Positions 24,415-35,424 of a stretch of 64,000 bases of DNA are shown here, in pieces. The first letter of the stretch is position 1, and each line of letters opens with the position of its first letter. Below the pieces are notes generated by a model. That model worked only from the letters and a program-made list of their open reading frames with translations, did not search any database and was not told where the DNA came from. This stretch comes from Zobellia barbeyronii (GTDB taxonomy: Bacteria > Bacteroidota > Bacteroidia > Flavobacteriales > Flavobacteriaceae), in the NCBI RefSeq assembly GCF_018603515.1, contig NZ_JACATN010000006.1, positions 186,001 through 250,000 on the forward strand. Reading direction: 5' to 3'. Made by a program: the position numbers and the translations under genes.

Positions 24415-27151
24415 TAAACATTTTTTTCTTTTACTGGTATTGCTATTAGTTGGCACATTCTCCTCACTTGCTCAAGAAGACGGTTTAATACCTCTACCTA
24501 TTAAAGCAGAAAAGGATACAATTATTGCGCCACTTTTCCCCGACCCCGCAAAAAAAGACAGTATTGCGGGAGATTCCACAACCTTAAAAACGAAAAGCGG
24601 AAAGGAGCCTCTTCTCCTTGACAAAATCAAATACAAGGCTAAAGATCACGTGCGTCTTAGTCAAAAAGACCAAAAAATATACCTCTACAACGAAGCCGAA
24701 ATATACTACCAAGATACCGAATTAAAGGCCGGTATTATTATAATGGATTATATTAAAAATGAGGTTTATGCCGGTAGAATTAAAGATTCTTTGGGCAATT
24801 ATACTCAATTACCTTATTTTAAACAGGGAGATAATGAGATACGCCCTGATAGTATTCGTTTTAATTTTGATAGCCAAAAAGCACTTATTTGGAATTCCAG
24901 AACTGAACAACAAGCTGGTTTAGGGCAATTAGGTAGTGATGCCATGAAGGTATATGCCGAAATCACAAAAAAAGAGAATGACTCCGTATACTTTTTACAC
25001 GAAGGAAAACTAACAACCTCCTCGGACACCATAAACCCGGATTATTATATTCGAATCAGAAAAGCGAAGTTCGTTCCTAAAAAGAAAGTAATTGCCGGAT
25101 TCAGTAACCTTTACATTGCAGATGTTCCAACACCCATTGCTCTACCTTTTGCTTATTTTCCATTAACCGTAGGACGGTCCGCTGGTGTCATGATGCCTAC
25201 TTTTGGTAATGACCCAGATAGAGGATATTTTTTACAAAACGGTGGGTATTACGTACCCTTATCGGATTATGCTGATATTACGCTTACAGGAGATTTCTAT
25301 ACCAACGGGAGCTATGGTTTTAGAACACAAAGTGTCTACACCAAACGTTATCGTTATCGTGGTAATGTAAACTTTAGATATGAGAACCTGGTAACCAGTC
25401 AAAAAGGGTTTGATGATTACAGTAACAGCAAGGTCTGGAATATTCAAGTTTCACACTCTCAGGATACAAAGGCAAGTCCCAATTCGCAATTCTCGGCATC
25501 GGTAAACCTAGGGAGTAGCTCTTATTACCAGAACTCATTGAACCAGGTAAACTTACCACTTACGCAAAACAACAACTTATCCTCATCCATATCCTACTCA
25601 AAGACTTTTCCTGCGTATCCCTCAGTTAATATGAGTCTTACAGCCAGTCACTCTCAGAATACGAGTCCTGCGGCACGAGAAGACCCTACTATAGACAACA
25701 TACAGATGACGCTACCTACTTTTCAGGCTAGTATGGAACGTATATTTCCATTTGCTAAAAAAGACGGTATAAAAAAGGGTGTGATTCAGAACATTAATTT
25801 TCAATATGATGTTAATGCTCGTAACTCCTTAACAACCAACGATGAAGATTTTGCAACGGCGGCTATGTTCGATAATGCACTAGTGGGAGCCAAACATAGA
25901 ATTCCTATTAGCACAAACTTTAAAGTAGCTAAATTCTTTAGCGTTACTATGGGTGGTAGCTACGAGGATGTATGGGCTTTGGAAACTTATACGCAGCGTT
26001 ACGAATTAGGCGATGACGGGGCTATAGGTTCCGTAGTACGAGATACGATTACAGGTTTTGACCGATACAATAAATATAACATGAGTGCCAGTATTGGAAC
26101 TACTGTTTATGGTACTTTCAACTTTGGAGAAGATAAAAAAATTCAAGCTATACGGCACGTCATGAGACCGTCTTTAAGTTACGGCTACTCCCCTTCCTTT
26201 GACCAGTTCTATGATGAATATCTGAACAATGATTCCGGTGAAGTTATACAATATAGTCGTTTTGAAGGTACATTGAACGGAGCACCTAGTTTAGGCAAGA
26301 GTAATAGTCTTAGCTTCTCTTTAGCAAACACTTTGGAGGCCAAGGTTACAGATAAGGACTCTACTGCTACGGAGGCAAAAAAGGTTCCTATTCTTAGTAA
26401 CTTCAATATATCAACAGGGTATAATTTTGAATCGGATTCATTAAAACTGAGTCCACTTAGAATTAACGGAGGTACCAATATCTTAGACAATAAAATGTCC
26501 ATCAACTTTTCAGCAGGTTTAGACCCATATGCTATTGACAACAATGGTAGTAGAATAGAAAAGTTTAATATTGACAATGGAGGAAGTCTATTTAGACTAA
26601 CGCAAGCCAATATTAACATTGGCTATTCTATAGATAGCGAAACTTTTGGAAGAAAAAAAGACGACAGAGATAAAGAGAAAGAAGATGAGGCTGGTGCTTA
26701 CGATTATGTAGCACAAAGTGGCGGTAGAGATGATGACCTTTTTGGTAGATCTGACAATTTTGATGACCGCCGAAGTGGAGATGACGATAAAGAAAAAGAA
26801 GGGGATCTCGAAAACCCGCGTTACGCTACTAAGATTCCGTGGAATTTTAGGCTAGCTTACTCTGCCAGTTATTTTAACTCGGCCCGTCAGAACGAATTCA
26901 GCAGTCATTCTTTGATGTTTTCCGGTGATATAGAACTGTCTCCTCGTTGGAAAGTGGGAGGTTCTAGTGGCTATGACTTCAAGAACAAAGGATTCACTCT
27001 TACACAGTTACGTTTTGAAAGGGATTTAAAAAGTTTTAGAATGAACTTTAACTGGACACCTTTTGGACAATACTCCAGGTGGTATTATTTTATCGGTATA
27101 AAAAGTTCCATCCTAAGTGATTTGAAGTGGGAAAACCGAAGTCAAAACTAA
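24404..27151 (+). CDS. lptD: LPS-assembly protein LptD (Bacteroidota form)
   Basis: Outer-membrane beta-barrel of 915 residues that inserts lipopolysaccharide into the outer leaflet. TTG start; residues 1-23 form a signal peptide (LLLVGTFSSLAQ). The N-terminal part (about 60-200) is the OstA/LptA-like jellyroll: KIYLYNEAEIYYQD, ELKAGIIIMDYIKNEVYAG. The barrel follows with many aromatic strands (SAGVMMPTFGNDPDRGYFLQ, YRGNVNFRYENLV). A charged Asp/Lys/Glu loop near 765-805 (KKDDRDKEKEDEAG) probably faces outside the barrel. Divergent from the amidase; ridA follows after 97 bases. Confidence 0.9.
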   Translation: MQSNKHFFLLLVLLLVGTFSSLAQEDGLIPLPIKAEKDTIIAPLFPDPAKKDSIAGDSTTLKTKSGKEPLLLDKIKYKAKDHVRLSQKDQKIYLYNEAEIYYQDTELKAGIIIMDYIKNEVYAGRIKDSLGNYTQLPYFKQGDNEIRPDSIRFNFDSQKALIWNSRTEQQAGLGQLGSDAMKVYAEITKKENDSVYFLHEGKLTTSSDTINPDYYIRIRKAKFVPKKKVIAGFSNLYIADVPTPIALPFAYFPLTVGRSAGVMMPTFGNDPDRGYFLQNGGYYVPLSDYADITLTGDFYTNGSYGFRTQSVYTKRYRYRGNVNFRYENLVTSQKGFDDYSNSKVWNIQVSHSQDTKASPNSQFSASVNLGSSSYYQNSLNQVNLPLTQNNNLSSSISYSKTFPAYPSVNMSLTASHSQNTSPAAREDPTIDNIQMTLPTFQASMERIFPFAKKDGIKKGVIQNINFQYDVNARNSLTTNDEDFATAAMFDNALVGAKHRIPISTNFKVAKFFSVTMGGSYEDVWALETYTQRYELGDDGAIGSVVRDTITGFDRYNKYNMSASIGTTVYGTFNFGEDKKIQAIRHVMRPSLSYGYSPSFDQFYDEYLNNDSGEVIQYSRFEGTLNGAPSLGKSNSLSFSLANTLEAKVTDKDSTATEAKKVPILSNFNISTGYNFESDSLKLSPLRINGGTNILDNKMSINFSAGLDPYAIDNNGSRIEKFNIDNGGSLFRLTQANINIGYSIDSETFGRKKDDRDKEKEDEAGAYDYVAQSGGRDDDLFGRSDNFDDRRSGDDDKEKEGDLENPRYATKIPWNFRLAYSASYFNSARQNEFSSHSLMFSGDIELSPRWKVGGSSGYDFKNKGFTLTQLRFERDLKSFRMNFNWTPFGQYSRWYYFIGIKSSILSDLKWENRSQN

Positions 27152-27248
27152 AGAGCTAACCAGTTCATATTCTTAAAGAAATTTGCTGTAACATAAGACA
27201 GATTTCAGTTTTACCATTCTACTATATTAACATCAAAACTATAAAATC

Positions 27249-27629
27249 ATGAAAAAAATAATTAACACCCCAAACGCACCCGCTCCAATAGGTCCTTATA
27301 ATCAAGCTATTTTAAGTGGAGATACTTTATATATTTCCGGTCAGATACCTATTGACCCTTCTACAGGCAACCTTATTGAAGGTGATATATCTAAAGAGAC
27401 GCGCCAATCTATGGAAAACTTAAAAGCCATACTTACAGCAGCAGATATGACTTTTGAGCACGTGGTAAAAAGTAATATTTTCTTGAACGATATGAACCAG
27501 TTCTCTCAAGTAAATGAAGTTTATGGCTCATATTTCAACAGTGAAACAGCTCCCGCTAGAGAAACCGTAGAAGTTGCCAATTTGCCAAAATTCGTAAATG
27601 TAGAGATTTCAATGATTGCTGTACGTTAA
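27249..27629 (+). CDS. ridA: RidA family enamine/imine deaminase
   Basis: Small cytoplasmic protein of 126 residues. RidA hydrolyses reactive 2-aminoacrylate and similar enamines to keto acids and ammonia, protecting PLP enzymes. Motifs are NAPAPIGPYNQAILSGDTLY near the start, QSMENLKAILTAADMTFEHV, and APARETVEVANLPKF, in which the Arg of PARE binds the substrate carboxylate. ATG start and usual length. Transcription probably ends at the hairpin at 27640-27669. Confidence 0.95.
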   Translation: MKKIINTPNAPAPIGPYNQAILSGDTLYISGQIPIDPSTGNLIEGDISKETRQSMENLKAILTAADMTFEHVVKSNIFLNDMNQFSQVNEVYGSYFNSETAPARETVEVANLPKFVNVEISMIAVR

Positions 27630-27639
27630 CAAACAAAAA

Positions 27640-27669
27640 AGCAGGCCCTGATTCTCATCAAGGCCTGCT
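27640..27669 (-). terminator. Rho-independent terminator of the sugar kinase
   Basis: Stem AGCAGGCC (27640-27647) and GGCCTGCT (27662-27669) with a 14-base loop. On the minus strand it is followed by six T, so it ends the kinase gene; on the plus strand it lacks a clean T run but may still help end ridA. Confidence 0.8.
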
Positions 27670-27695
27670 AATATAATATGATAAAGAAGTAAAAC

Positions 27696-28547
27696 TTAGA
27701 TGGTCTTCTTGTGAAACTCCATCAAACCCTCTATAGGGCGTTGTCTTATAACTCCAACAATTAAATCATTACGCTGTAGCACGGCAATTAGCTCCTCACG
27801 AAGGTAATGAGCAATACTTCCCACAAAGTTAATTGGCACCTTGGTAGCCAACTCAAACTGCATGATGTAATTATTTACAAACTGTTGAAAACCTTTATCT
27901 ATTACTCCTTTACAATACGGGTGGTCCTTATTTTCCACTAAAAAGCGAGCAAAAGTAGCTAGGTAGGTATTTGGATTAGGCTGCTTGTATAAATTCTCTT
28001 TTATGACATCGGCATCCAAATCATACTCCTTATTGAACTTGATACCCAAGTCTTGAGGCATTTTATGAAAATAGTAATCTCTAATCAACTTTCTACCAAA
28101 GAAGTTACCACTACCATCATCCATAGGAATATAACCCAAAGAGGTTACTTTCTGGAACAACTGGTGGCCATCATAATAACTACAATTAGAACCTGTACCC
28201 AAAATACATACAATACCTTGAGAACCAATTTGTGTAGTTGAGAAAATAGCTGCGTACGTATCTTCTTTTACATCTGCTTTTGCGTTTGGAAAAAAATCTT
28301 TGAAGATTTCTCTCAAAAAGTTTTTCATGCGTTCAGTACCGCATCCAGCACCATAAAAATGCAATCTAGAAACCTTTTCTCTATTTTTTGAAAGCTCAAA
28401 GTTATTGGCTAACCTATCTTCAATTACCTCTCTTGTTAATACTTCAGGACTCAAACCTAAGGTTTGGGTCATAAACAACTGGTCTCCCTTTTCATCCAAG
28501 GCAATCCAATCTGATTTGGTGGCACCACTATCTACAATTAAAATCAT
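27696..28547 (-). CDS. BadF/BadG-type N-acetylhexosamine kinase
   Basis: Cytoplasmic ATP-dependent kinase of 283 residues in the ASKHA fold, BadF/BadG/BcrA/BcrD family, to which GlcNAc and MurNAc kinases belong. Phosphate-1 loop is VDSGATKSDWIAL near the start; the second and third are ILGTGSNCSYY and MDDGSGNFFGRKL. Likely it phosphorylates N-acetylglucosamine, or N-acetylmuramic acid as reported for MurK of other bacteria; murQ lies at the far edge of this window. Expressed separately from gap-pfkA since a terminator stands between them. Confidence 0.85.
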   Translation of the reverse strand: MILIVDSGATKSDWIALDEKGDQLFMTQTLGLSPEVLTREVIEDRLANNFELSKNREKVSRLHFYGAGCGTERMKNFLREIFKDFFPNAKADVKEDTYAAIFSTTQIGSQGIVCILGTGSNCSYYDGHQLFQKVTSLGYIPMDDGSGNFFGRKLIRDYYFHKMPQDLGIKFNKEYDLDADVIKENLYKQPNPNTYLATFARFLVENKDHPYCKGVIDKGFQQFVNNYIMQFELATKVPINFVGSIAHYLREELIAVLQRNDLIVGVIRQRPIEGLMEFHKKTI

Positions 28548-28558
28548 AATGTTCGTTT

Positions 28559-28606
28559 AAAAAAATAATCCTGAAAATAAGCAAAATTTTGCCCACTCTC
28601 AGGATT
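28559..28606 (-). terminator. Rho-independent terminator of gap
   Basis: AATCCTGA (28567-28574) pairs with TCAGGATT (28599-28606); on the minus strand a run of seven T follows. The 24-base loop itself contains the palindrome GCAAAATTTTGC, so a stacked double hairpin is possible. Confidence 0.75.
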
Positions 28607-28629
28607 ACAATTAGTAATATTTAAAAAAA

Positions 28630-29652
<1,023 letters not shown>

Positions 29653-30639
29653 TTATGTTGTCATTATTTCTGAAACTCTAATAAGCTCCTTATCTATTTT
29701 TGTATGACCCTTTATAGCCTTACTGATAGGAGTTAATATAATTTTGTTATTCTGAATACCTACCATAAAATTGGTCTGGCCCTCCAATAAGCTTTCTACT
29801 GCTTTTACCCCCATTCTACTGGCCAACACCCTGTCATAACAAGATGGAGCACCACCACGCTGCATGTGACCAAGTACGGACACCCTTACATCATATATAG
29901 GTAAATGTTCTTCTACATATTCCTTAAGTTCAAAGACACTCTTTCCTATCTTATCACCTTCTGCAACAACCACGATACTGGAAGATTTTCCTGACTTTTT
30001 ACTGCGTTTAAGAGACTCAAGCAAACGCTCAAGACCCCGATTGGCCTCTGGAATCAGAATTTCTTCTGCACCTGCACCAACACCAACGTTCAAAGCAATA
30101 TGACCTACATCTCTACCCATAACTTCTACGAAGAAAAGTCGATTATGGGAACTGGCCGTATCTCTAATCTTATCTATTACTTCTACTACCGTATTCATGG
30201 CCGTATCAAAGCCTACCGTATTAGATGTACCAAATATATCGTTATCAATTGTACCTGGAATACCTATTATTGGAAAGTGATATTCTTGATTAAACATCAT
30301 GGCACCGGTAAAACTACCGTCGCCCCCTATTACAACAAATGCATCAATACCTTCTGCTTGCAATTGCTCATAGGCCTTCTTTCTACCTTCTGGAGTTCTA
30401 AAGTCATCACAACGGGCAGATTTAAGAATCGTACCACCCTTATTAATTATGTTGTTAACACTTCTTGCATCCATTGGCTTAAAATCCCCTTCAATCATGC
30501 CTTGGTATCCTCTGTAGATACCTACACAATCTACTTTCATGTAGGCGCAAGTTCTAACCACGGAGCGTATTGCTGCATTCATGCCGGGGGAATCTCCGCC
30601 AGAGGTTAAAACACCTATTTTCTTTATTTCTGAAGCCAT
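29653..30639 (-). CDS. pfkA: ATP-dependent 6-phosphofructokinase
   Basis: Phosphorylates fructose-6-phosphate to fructose-1,6-bisphosphate. I set the start at the ATG at 30637-30639, giving the family start MASEIKKIGVLTSGGDSPG and 328 residues; a longer in-frame start adds only ten atypical residues. Motifs: GGDSPGMNAAIRSV (ATP), GGDGSFTGA, PGTIDNDI with the catalytic Asp, and MGRDVGHIA for F6P binding. GGDG with Gly after Asp is the ATP- rather than PPi-dependent form. First gene of the pfkA-gap operon. Confidence 0.96.
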   Translation of the reverse strand: MASEIKKIGVLTSGGDSPGMNAAIRSVVRTCAYMKVDCVGIYRGYQGMIEGDFKPMDARSVNNIINKGGTILKSARCDDFRTPEGRKKAYEQLQAEGIDAFVVIGGDGSFTGAMMFNQEYHFPIIGIPGTIDNDIFGTSNTVGFDTAMNTVVEVIDKIRDTASSHNRLFFVEVMGRDVGHIALNVGVGAGAEEILIPEANRGLERLLESLKRSKKSGKSSSIVVVAEGDKIGKSVFELKEYVEEHLPIYDVRVSVLGHMQRGGAPSCYDRVLASRMGVKAVESLLEGQTNFMVGIQNNKIILTPISKAIKGHTKIDKELIRVSEIMTT

Positions 30640-30666
30640 TGAAAAAAAACTAAGTCGCAAAACTAA

Positions 30667-30674
30667 CAAACTTA
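30667..30674 (-). promoter_or_regulatory. Possible pfkA -7 box
   Basis: TAAGTTTG on the minus strand, 28 bases before the pfkA ATG at 30639, which gives a leader of about 20 bases. No matching TTTG at -33. A second match, TAAATTTG, at 30766-30759 has the same weakness. Confidence 0.35.
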
Positions 30675-30912
30675 TTTGAATTCCAACTGTGTTATGCGTC
30701 TAAATTAACATGATGATAACTTAGTACACATTTTCTTAGTAATTACATTTAATTATAACAAATTTACCATTACATACCCTAAAAATTAAGAATATCATAA
30801 AATGAGTATTTAATGAAAAATAGTGCTTTTTCAGTCAATTTCTGAGTCTTTTTAGATGGTTCGTCAGCCTATCTGAAGGTGCCATTTCAAAGAAGAATTG
30901 CTATAACTGGTT

Positions 30913-33900
30913 TTACTTTAACCGTTTATCTTTGGGATAGAACTTTAATAAACTATCTCTACCCATTACTGAACTTGGGACTTCGTTAAGTTCTGGAAGT
31001 TTTTTCTTTGGCTCTTCCTTTTTCATAATAGTCTTAAAAAGCTCTCTAAAACTATTAAAATCTACTTCATAGGAGATACCTACACCTTGAGTATAACCCA
31101 ATCTATCTGCTAAATATTCCTGTATTTCATTTTCTCTGTTGAAAAACTTAGCACTTAAGGTTCCTTCTTCATTTAACAATAGTTGAATTTCAAAATCACC
31201 GGCAACAACTGTTTCCGTTGTTCCACCAACCGGAACACCCACTTTACCGTTAAATAGTAAACGATCACTGATCTGGGTAGATACGGTTACCCCTATCCTA
31301 TTTTCCGTTTGATAATCTGCGCTTCTATCTAAAATACCTTGCTCATAAGAAAGACCTAGATTAAATTTTTCATTTTCGCCCAAAACTTGATTCAACAATC
31401 CTGATGCCGATTGTAATAAATTACCCGTAAGCGCCTGTTGATCAATACCTGTCTGGTCATTTACAAACGAACCCTGTGCTAATAAGAACAATGCATTCCG
31501 TTCTTCTACAGTTGGATCCTGAAGGCGATATTCCAACTCAGACTGCACAATAGAATTGGTTCCTGGAAAATCAATATTAAATTCAATATCAGGACTTTCA
31601 AGGTCATCAGTGAGCTTAATGACTACTTCCGTAGGTATTCGCCTAGTATAACCGGGATTATCCAACAGTGGAGCTGGGTTTGCGTTTAAAGCATACACCG
31701 CCTCAAGATCTAACGTAGCTTTTAGAGGTTCACGATCCCAAACAATGGTTCCACCAGGTTTTACCTGAAAAGTTTTATTGATAACCCCACCAAACTTGTA
31801 ATTGTATTGACCTTCCACAACAACAAAATCACCATACATTTCAAAAGCGCCGCGGGTGTTTATACGAATTAATAAAATCCCTACCCCACTACCCCTTAAA
31901 GAACTTCCTGTCTTGGTATCCGTTACAATCTCTACTTCTGCATCTGGGGTAACATCCAAATCAAAGGTAAGCTCCAGCCCCTGAAATCCATCAAGAACAC
32001 GTTCTTCTTCTACATGGTTTAGTTCATTTTTTTCAACAAAATTAATAAAGGAATAATCCCCTATGGAAGCCACATCGCTTAAAGGAATCTTCAAAGAAGT
32101 ACCCTTAGCTGTTTTTCCTTCAACCTTAATGTTCAATGCTTTTGTGGGGCCGAAAATCCTTCCTTTTCCATCTAAATAACCAGTTCCATAATAAAGAACC
32201 TCTTCTTCAAAATCAGTATTTAAGATTAGAAAACCATTATCTTTTGTGTCGACATTCAAATCAAGAAGCCAATTATGAAAGAAAGAATGGCTAATGGTAC
32301 CATCTAAAGTTGCCTTTGTATTCTTGGTTACATCAGTAACTTTAATCTGATCAAAATCAAACGTTTGCTTACTAAGGTTCACCCTAGAATTAGCAGCAAA
32401 ATTATAATCTACATTCAAGTAAGGCACACCTAGCCCAGCTTTATCCAAGGTTAGAACACCACTGAAATCTGGATTATCTACCGGACCTTGAATACGTGCA
32501 TTACCACTAACAAAACCACGTATGTTACTTAAAATATTCTCACCTAAAGGTGCAAATGGCTCTAAATTAAACTTATCTAAACTAACCAACAGGTCAGCCT
32601 TGGGCATATCTTCCTTATTATTTATGTTCCCAACAACGCTTAGCTTTTCAATACCTTTGTCAGTAATTTGGGAATTCACGGCAAACTCCGTTAAATCCTT
32701 GTTACCCACAATACCCACCGTTAAGTCTCCCAAACGCATGTCATTAATAGAGAAGTCATCTACCGCAAGATTAGAGGACGGTAAATAAATATTGTCTTTC
32801 TGCAGAATATTAAGCGTACCATTCACCTCGCCTTGCAACCTAAGGCTATCTATTGCCGGTGTTATTTTATTAAGCGAAACAATCTTAAACTCAAGTTGTA
32901 AATCTTTATATGTAGAATCTGCCAATTGCCCTTTTAGCCTTATCTGCTCCTGAGCGCTGTTGTTCATTACAATCTCCCGAATATCAATACTATCCAGTGT
33001 ACGATTAATGACAACTTTATTCTTGTTATCCCCATCTTTATTAAGAACCCATTTGTTACCCTTAAAGTTTATGTCGGACGTTTTCAAACCTATTACCGAT
33101 TTGTTGTCTTTATTAAATGTATGGTAGAAGTTTAGGTTGTAACTATCATTTAAATCACTTCCTCCTTTAAATTCCGTTCTAAAGAACAAGGTATCTTTTA
33201 GGGTCGTGTTTATTAGGTTAAAATCCTTTACATCATAATAATTTGTCGAGAGATCACCAACCGAAATATACGTATTGAATAATGGGTTTTTATTATCTAT
33301 TTTAACATCAATATTATCCGCTTCATTTCCAAAAGCGACTATACTAGGCGATTTGAAGTTTAATTTAAAATCGCCCTCATCAGCTACTATGTTCCCTTTT
33401 ATAAAGGTATTGGGGTCAAATTTCACCTCTGGAAAAAAGACGTCTACAATCTTATTATAAATCTTAAAATTGAAAGCTAGAGTTTGACCTCCAGAAATAT
33501 TAAAAGGCCTATAGTTGGTATAAATACTACCCAAAGAGTTCTGAACCAATCGTCCGAGTTCAGCAACCCTAAAACGCCCCTTCATATACCCTGTAATAAT
33601 GTCCGGAGAGTTAATATCTATTACCCTAACTCCATCATCCTCAAAGGTGGATGACACCTTAAAATCTTCAAAATAATAGGTGTCATTTTTATTCTGAAAT
33701 ATGGTTTTTGTAAACTTAATATCACCCACAAGATTGTCTAGTGTGTTTCCGGTAACATCCATATTTACATTTCCTTTAAAAATGGAAATACTGTCTTTAA
33801 TGAAGTTCAACTTATTTAAATCTGCATAGTCTACAGAAGCAATAAAATTAAAGTCATTACGATCCTCTCCAAAATCTGCAAGTCCTTTAAAACTAAATTT

Positions 33901-35343
33901 GACATTTTCATCATTGCTCAACAGCGTACCATCAAACAATTGTTCTTTTAATATTCCCGAGACCTTTAGGTCATTATACTCGTAATTATTGAATTCTATT
34001 GAATACACCTCTCCAATAACCTCCGTATTCAAAGTCTCCTGAACAAATCCTTTTCCTTCTACATTAAAATCCAGAGAGGTCTTACCCAATCTCTTATTCT
34101 CAGCAAAATCTCCAAGGTCAAAGTCAATTAGAGACACAAAACCTTTGTACTTCGCGTTATCTATATTATTGATATCCGAAAGGGTCAAATCTGCATAGCT
34201 ACTACCAATTGCAGTATTCAAATTCACCTTGGCATCTATAGAATTCTCCGTAATAACCGTATTACCACGAATGGTAAATTGCCCTAATTTTTGAAACGAA
34301 GAAGGGAGAGATTTACCCAAAATGTTAGGCATTAACGCACGTAACTCATAGTAACTAGAGGTTACGTTTTTCATATCGGCATGCATAACGAAGGGCTGCT
34401 TCCGAACAAAAAGGTTTTTAAAATTGAAGTCTCCTCTTATACCTGTGTTATCCGACTGTAGAAAAAGTTCATCGGCATTCAAATCATTTAAAACGCCACT
34501 TACTTTGGAAGAAAAATTAACTGTCTTTCCTTTACCAAATTGATCATAAAGCAAGTTAATTTCATCAAAAGCTACCTCTGATTCTACAAACTCCGCCTTT
34601 AAATTCACTTTATTTAAAAAGTCTGCAAAATCTTTTCGTTCATAATCAAAAACTAAATCTCCTTTAAGACGAGAACCTTCGGTCTTTATTCGCAATGAGT
34701 CAAAACGCATCTGTTGCTTGGTATACTTAAAGTCGGTAGCCATCTCCTTTACGTTGATGCCACGCTGACTATTAAAAGCCATAAAATTTATCTTAGCAGA
34801 TACTTGTGGGCCTAAAATCTGAAAATCTGTTGCTCCAATATTTAGCTCTTCAAAATCCAACAAAAGTTCATTTTCGAAATTTTCATCAATCAGTCGGAAA
34901 TTACTGTTAGAAATCTGAACATCCGAAGACGAGAAAAAGAAAGGGTCCGTACCGGGTTTCCGAGGTTTTCCATCATTGAATTTATCAATGAAGACCTCAA
35001 GATTTGTGTTTCTATTGTCTAAATAGGTTTTTAGTTTAAAATCAAGTTCATCAATCTTAATATCACCAAATTCCAGTTTACCCTTGCTTAAATTACGGAC
35101 ACTTAGAATAGAAGTCGTAAGCTTGTTTACGTAGAAAATGGTGTCCTTTTGATAATCTTCAATATAAATACCTTCAAGATTTGTATCCCAAGTAATTAAG
35201 GAAATACGAAGTTTATCTATATTAATATTCGTGCCAAAATCCTTATTGATAGTGTCAGTAGCATACTTAGCAAAACTAGTCTGAACGAATGGCAACGAAA
35301 GGATGACCGTACCTAAAATACAGATCAGCACGAGTACCATCAT
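30913..35343 (-). CDS. tamB: TamB-like translocation/assembly module protein
   Basis: Very large AsmA/TamB-superfamily protein (1476 residues) spanning the periplasm. One N-terminal membrane anchor (MMVLVLICILGTVILSLPF) is followed by long repeated beta-strand stretches (INIDKLRISLITWDTNLEGI; LRLQGEVNGTLNILQ) that form a lipid-conducting groove. The C-terminal ~450 residues are the TamB/DUF490 domain (DNPGYTRRIPTEVVIKLTDD, LLNQVLGENEKFNLGLSYEQ). The start may be earlier at a non-ATG codon, since RPIKKLRKILIRT is open in frame upstream of the ATG. It works with TamA-like proteins in envelope assembly or lipid transport. Confidence 0.9.
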   Translation of the reverse strand: MMVLVLICILGTVILSLPFVQTSFAKYATDTINKDFGTNINIDKLRISLITWDTNLEGIYIEDYQKDTIFYVNKLTTSILSVRNLSKGKLEFGDIKIDELDFKLKTYLDNRNTNLEVFIDKFNDGKPRKPGTDPFFFSSSDVQISNSNFRLIDENFENELLLDFEELNIGATDFQILGPQVSAKINFMAFNSQRGINVKEMATDFKYTKQQMRFDSLRIKTEGSRLKGDLVFDYERKDFADFLNKVNLKAEFVESEVAFDEINLLYDQFGKGKTVNFSSKVSGVLNDLNADELFLQSDNTGIRGDFNFKNLFVRKQPFVMHADMKNVTSSYYELRALMPNILGKSLPSSFQKLGQFTIRGNTVITENSIDAKVNLNTAIGSSYADLTLSDINNIDNAKYKGFVSLIDFDLGDFAENKRLGKTSLDFNVEGKGFVQETLNTEVIGEVYSIEFNNYEYNDLKVSGILKEQLFDGTLLSNDENVKFSFKGLADFGEDRNDFNFIASVDYADLNKLNFIKDSISIFKGNVNMDVTGNTLDNLVGDIKFTKTIFQNKNDTYYFEDFKVSSTFEDDGVRVIDINSPDIITGYMKGRFRVAELGRLVQNSLGSIYTNYRPFNISGGQTLAFNFKIYNKIVDVFFPEVKFDPNTFIKGNIVADEGDFKLNFKSPSIVAFGNEADNIDVKIDNKNPLFNTYISVGDLSTNYYDVKDFNLINTTLKDTLFFRTEFKGGSDLNDSYNLNFYHTFNKDNKSVIGLKTSDINFKGNKWVLNKDGDNKNKVVINRTLDSIDIREIVMNNSAQEQIRLKGQLADSTYKDLQLEFKIVSLNKITPAIDSLRLQGEVNGTLNILQKDNIYLPSSNLAVDDFSINDMRLGDLTVGIVGNKDLTEFAVNSQITDKGIEKLSVVGNINNKEDMPKADLLVSLDKFNLEPFAPLGENILSNIRGFVSGNARIQGPVDNPDFSGVLTLDKAGLGVPYLNVDYNFAANSRVNLSKQTFDFDQIKVTDVTKNTKATLDGTISHSFFHNWLLDLNVDTKDNGFLILNTDFEEEVLYYGTGYLDGKGRIFGPTKALNIKVEGKTAKGTSLKIPLSDVASIGDYSFINFVEKNELNHVEEERVLDGFQGLELTFDLDVTPDAEVEIVTDTKTGSSLRGSGVGILLIRINTRGAFEMYGDFVVVEGQYNYKFGGVINKTFQVKPGGTIVWDREPLKATLDLEAVYALNANPAPLLDNPGYTRRIPTEVVIKLTDDLESPDIEFNIDFPGTNSIVQSELEYRLQDPTVEERNALFLLAQGSFVNDQTGIDQQALTGNLLQSASGLLNQVLGENEKFNLGLSYEQGILDRSADYQTENRIGVTVSTQISDRLLFNGKVGVPVGGTTETVVAGDFEIQLLLNEEGTLSAKFFNRENEIQEYLADRLGYTQGVGISYEVDFNSFRELFKTIMKKEEPKKKLPELNEVPSSVMGRDSLLKFYPKDKRLK

Positions 35344-35370
35344 GGTTCTAATCAGTATTTTTCTAAGTTT

Positions 35371-35398
35371 TTTGATAGGTCTTTATGTTTTACCTTTG
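35371..35398 (+). promoter_or_regulatory. Promoter for tsaD
   Basis: TTTG at 35371-35374, 16-base spacer, TACCTTTG at 35391-35398 (TAnnTTTG). The RNA should start near 35404, which lies after the ATG at 35401 and about 20 bases before GTG 35425. This is the main argument for the GTG start of tsaD. Confidence 0.55.
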
Positions 35399-35424
35399 CG
35401 ATGTCAATTTTTATTCCAAACTCG

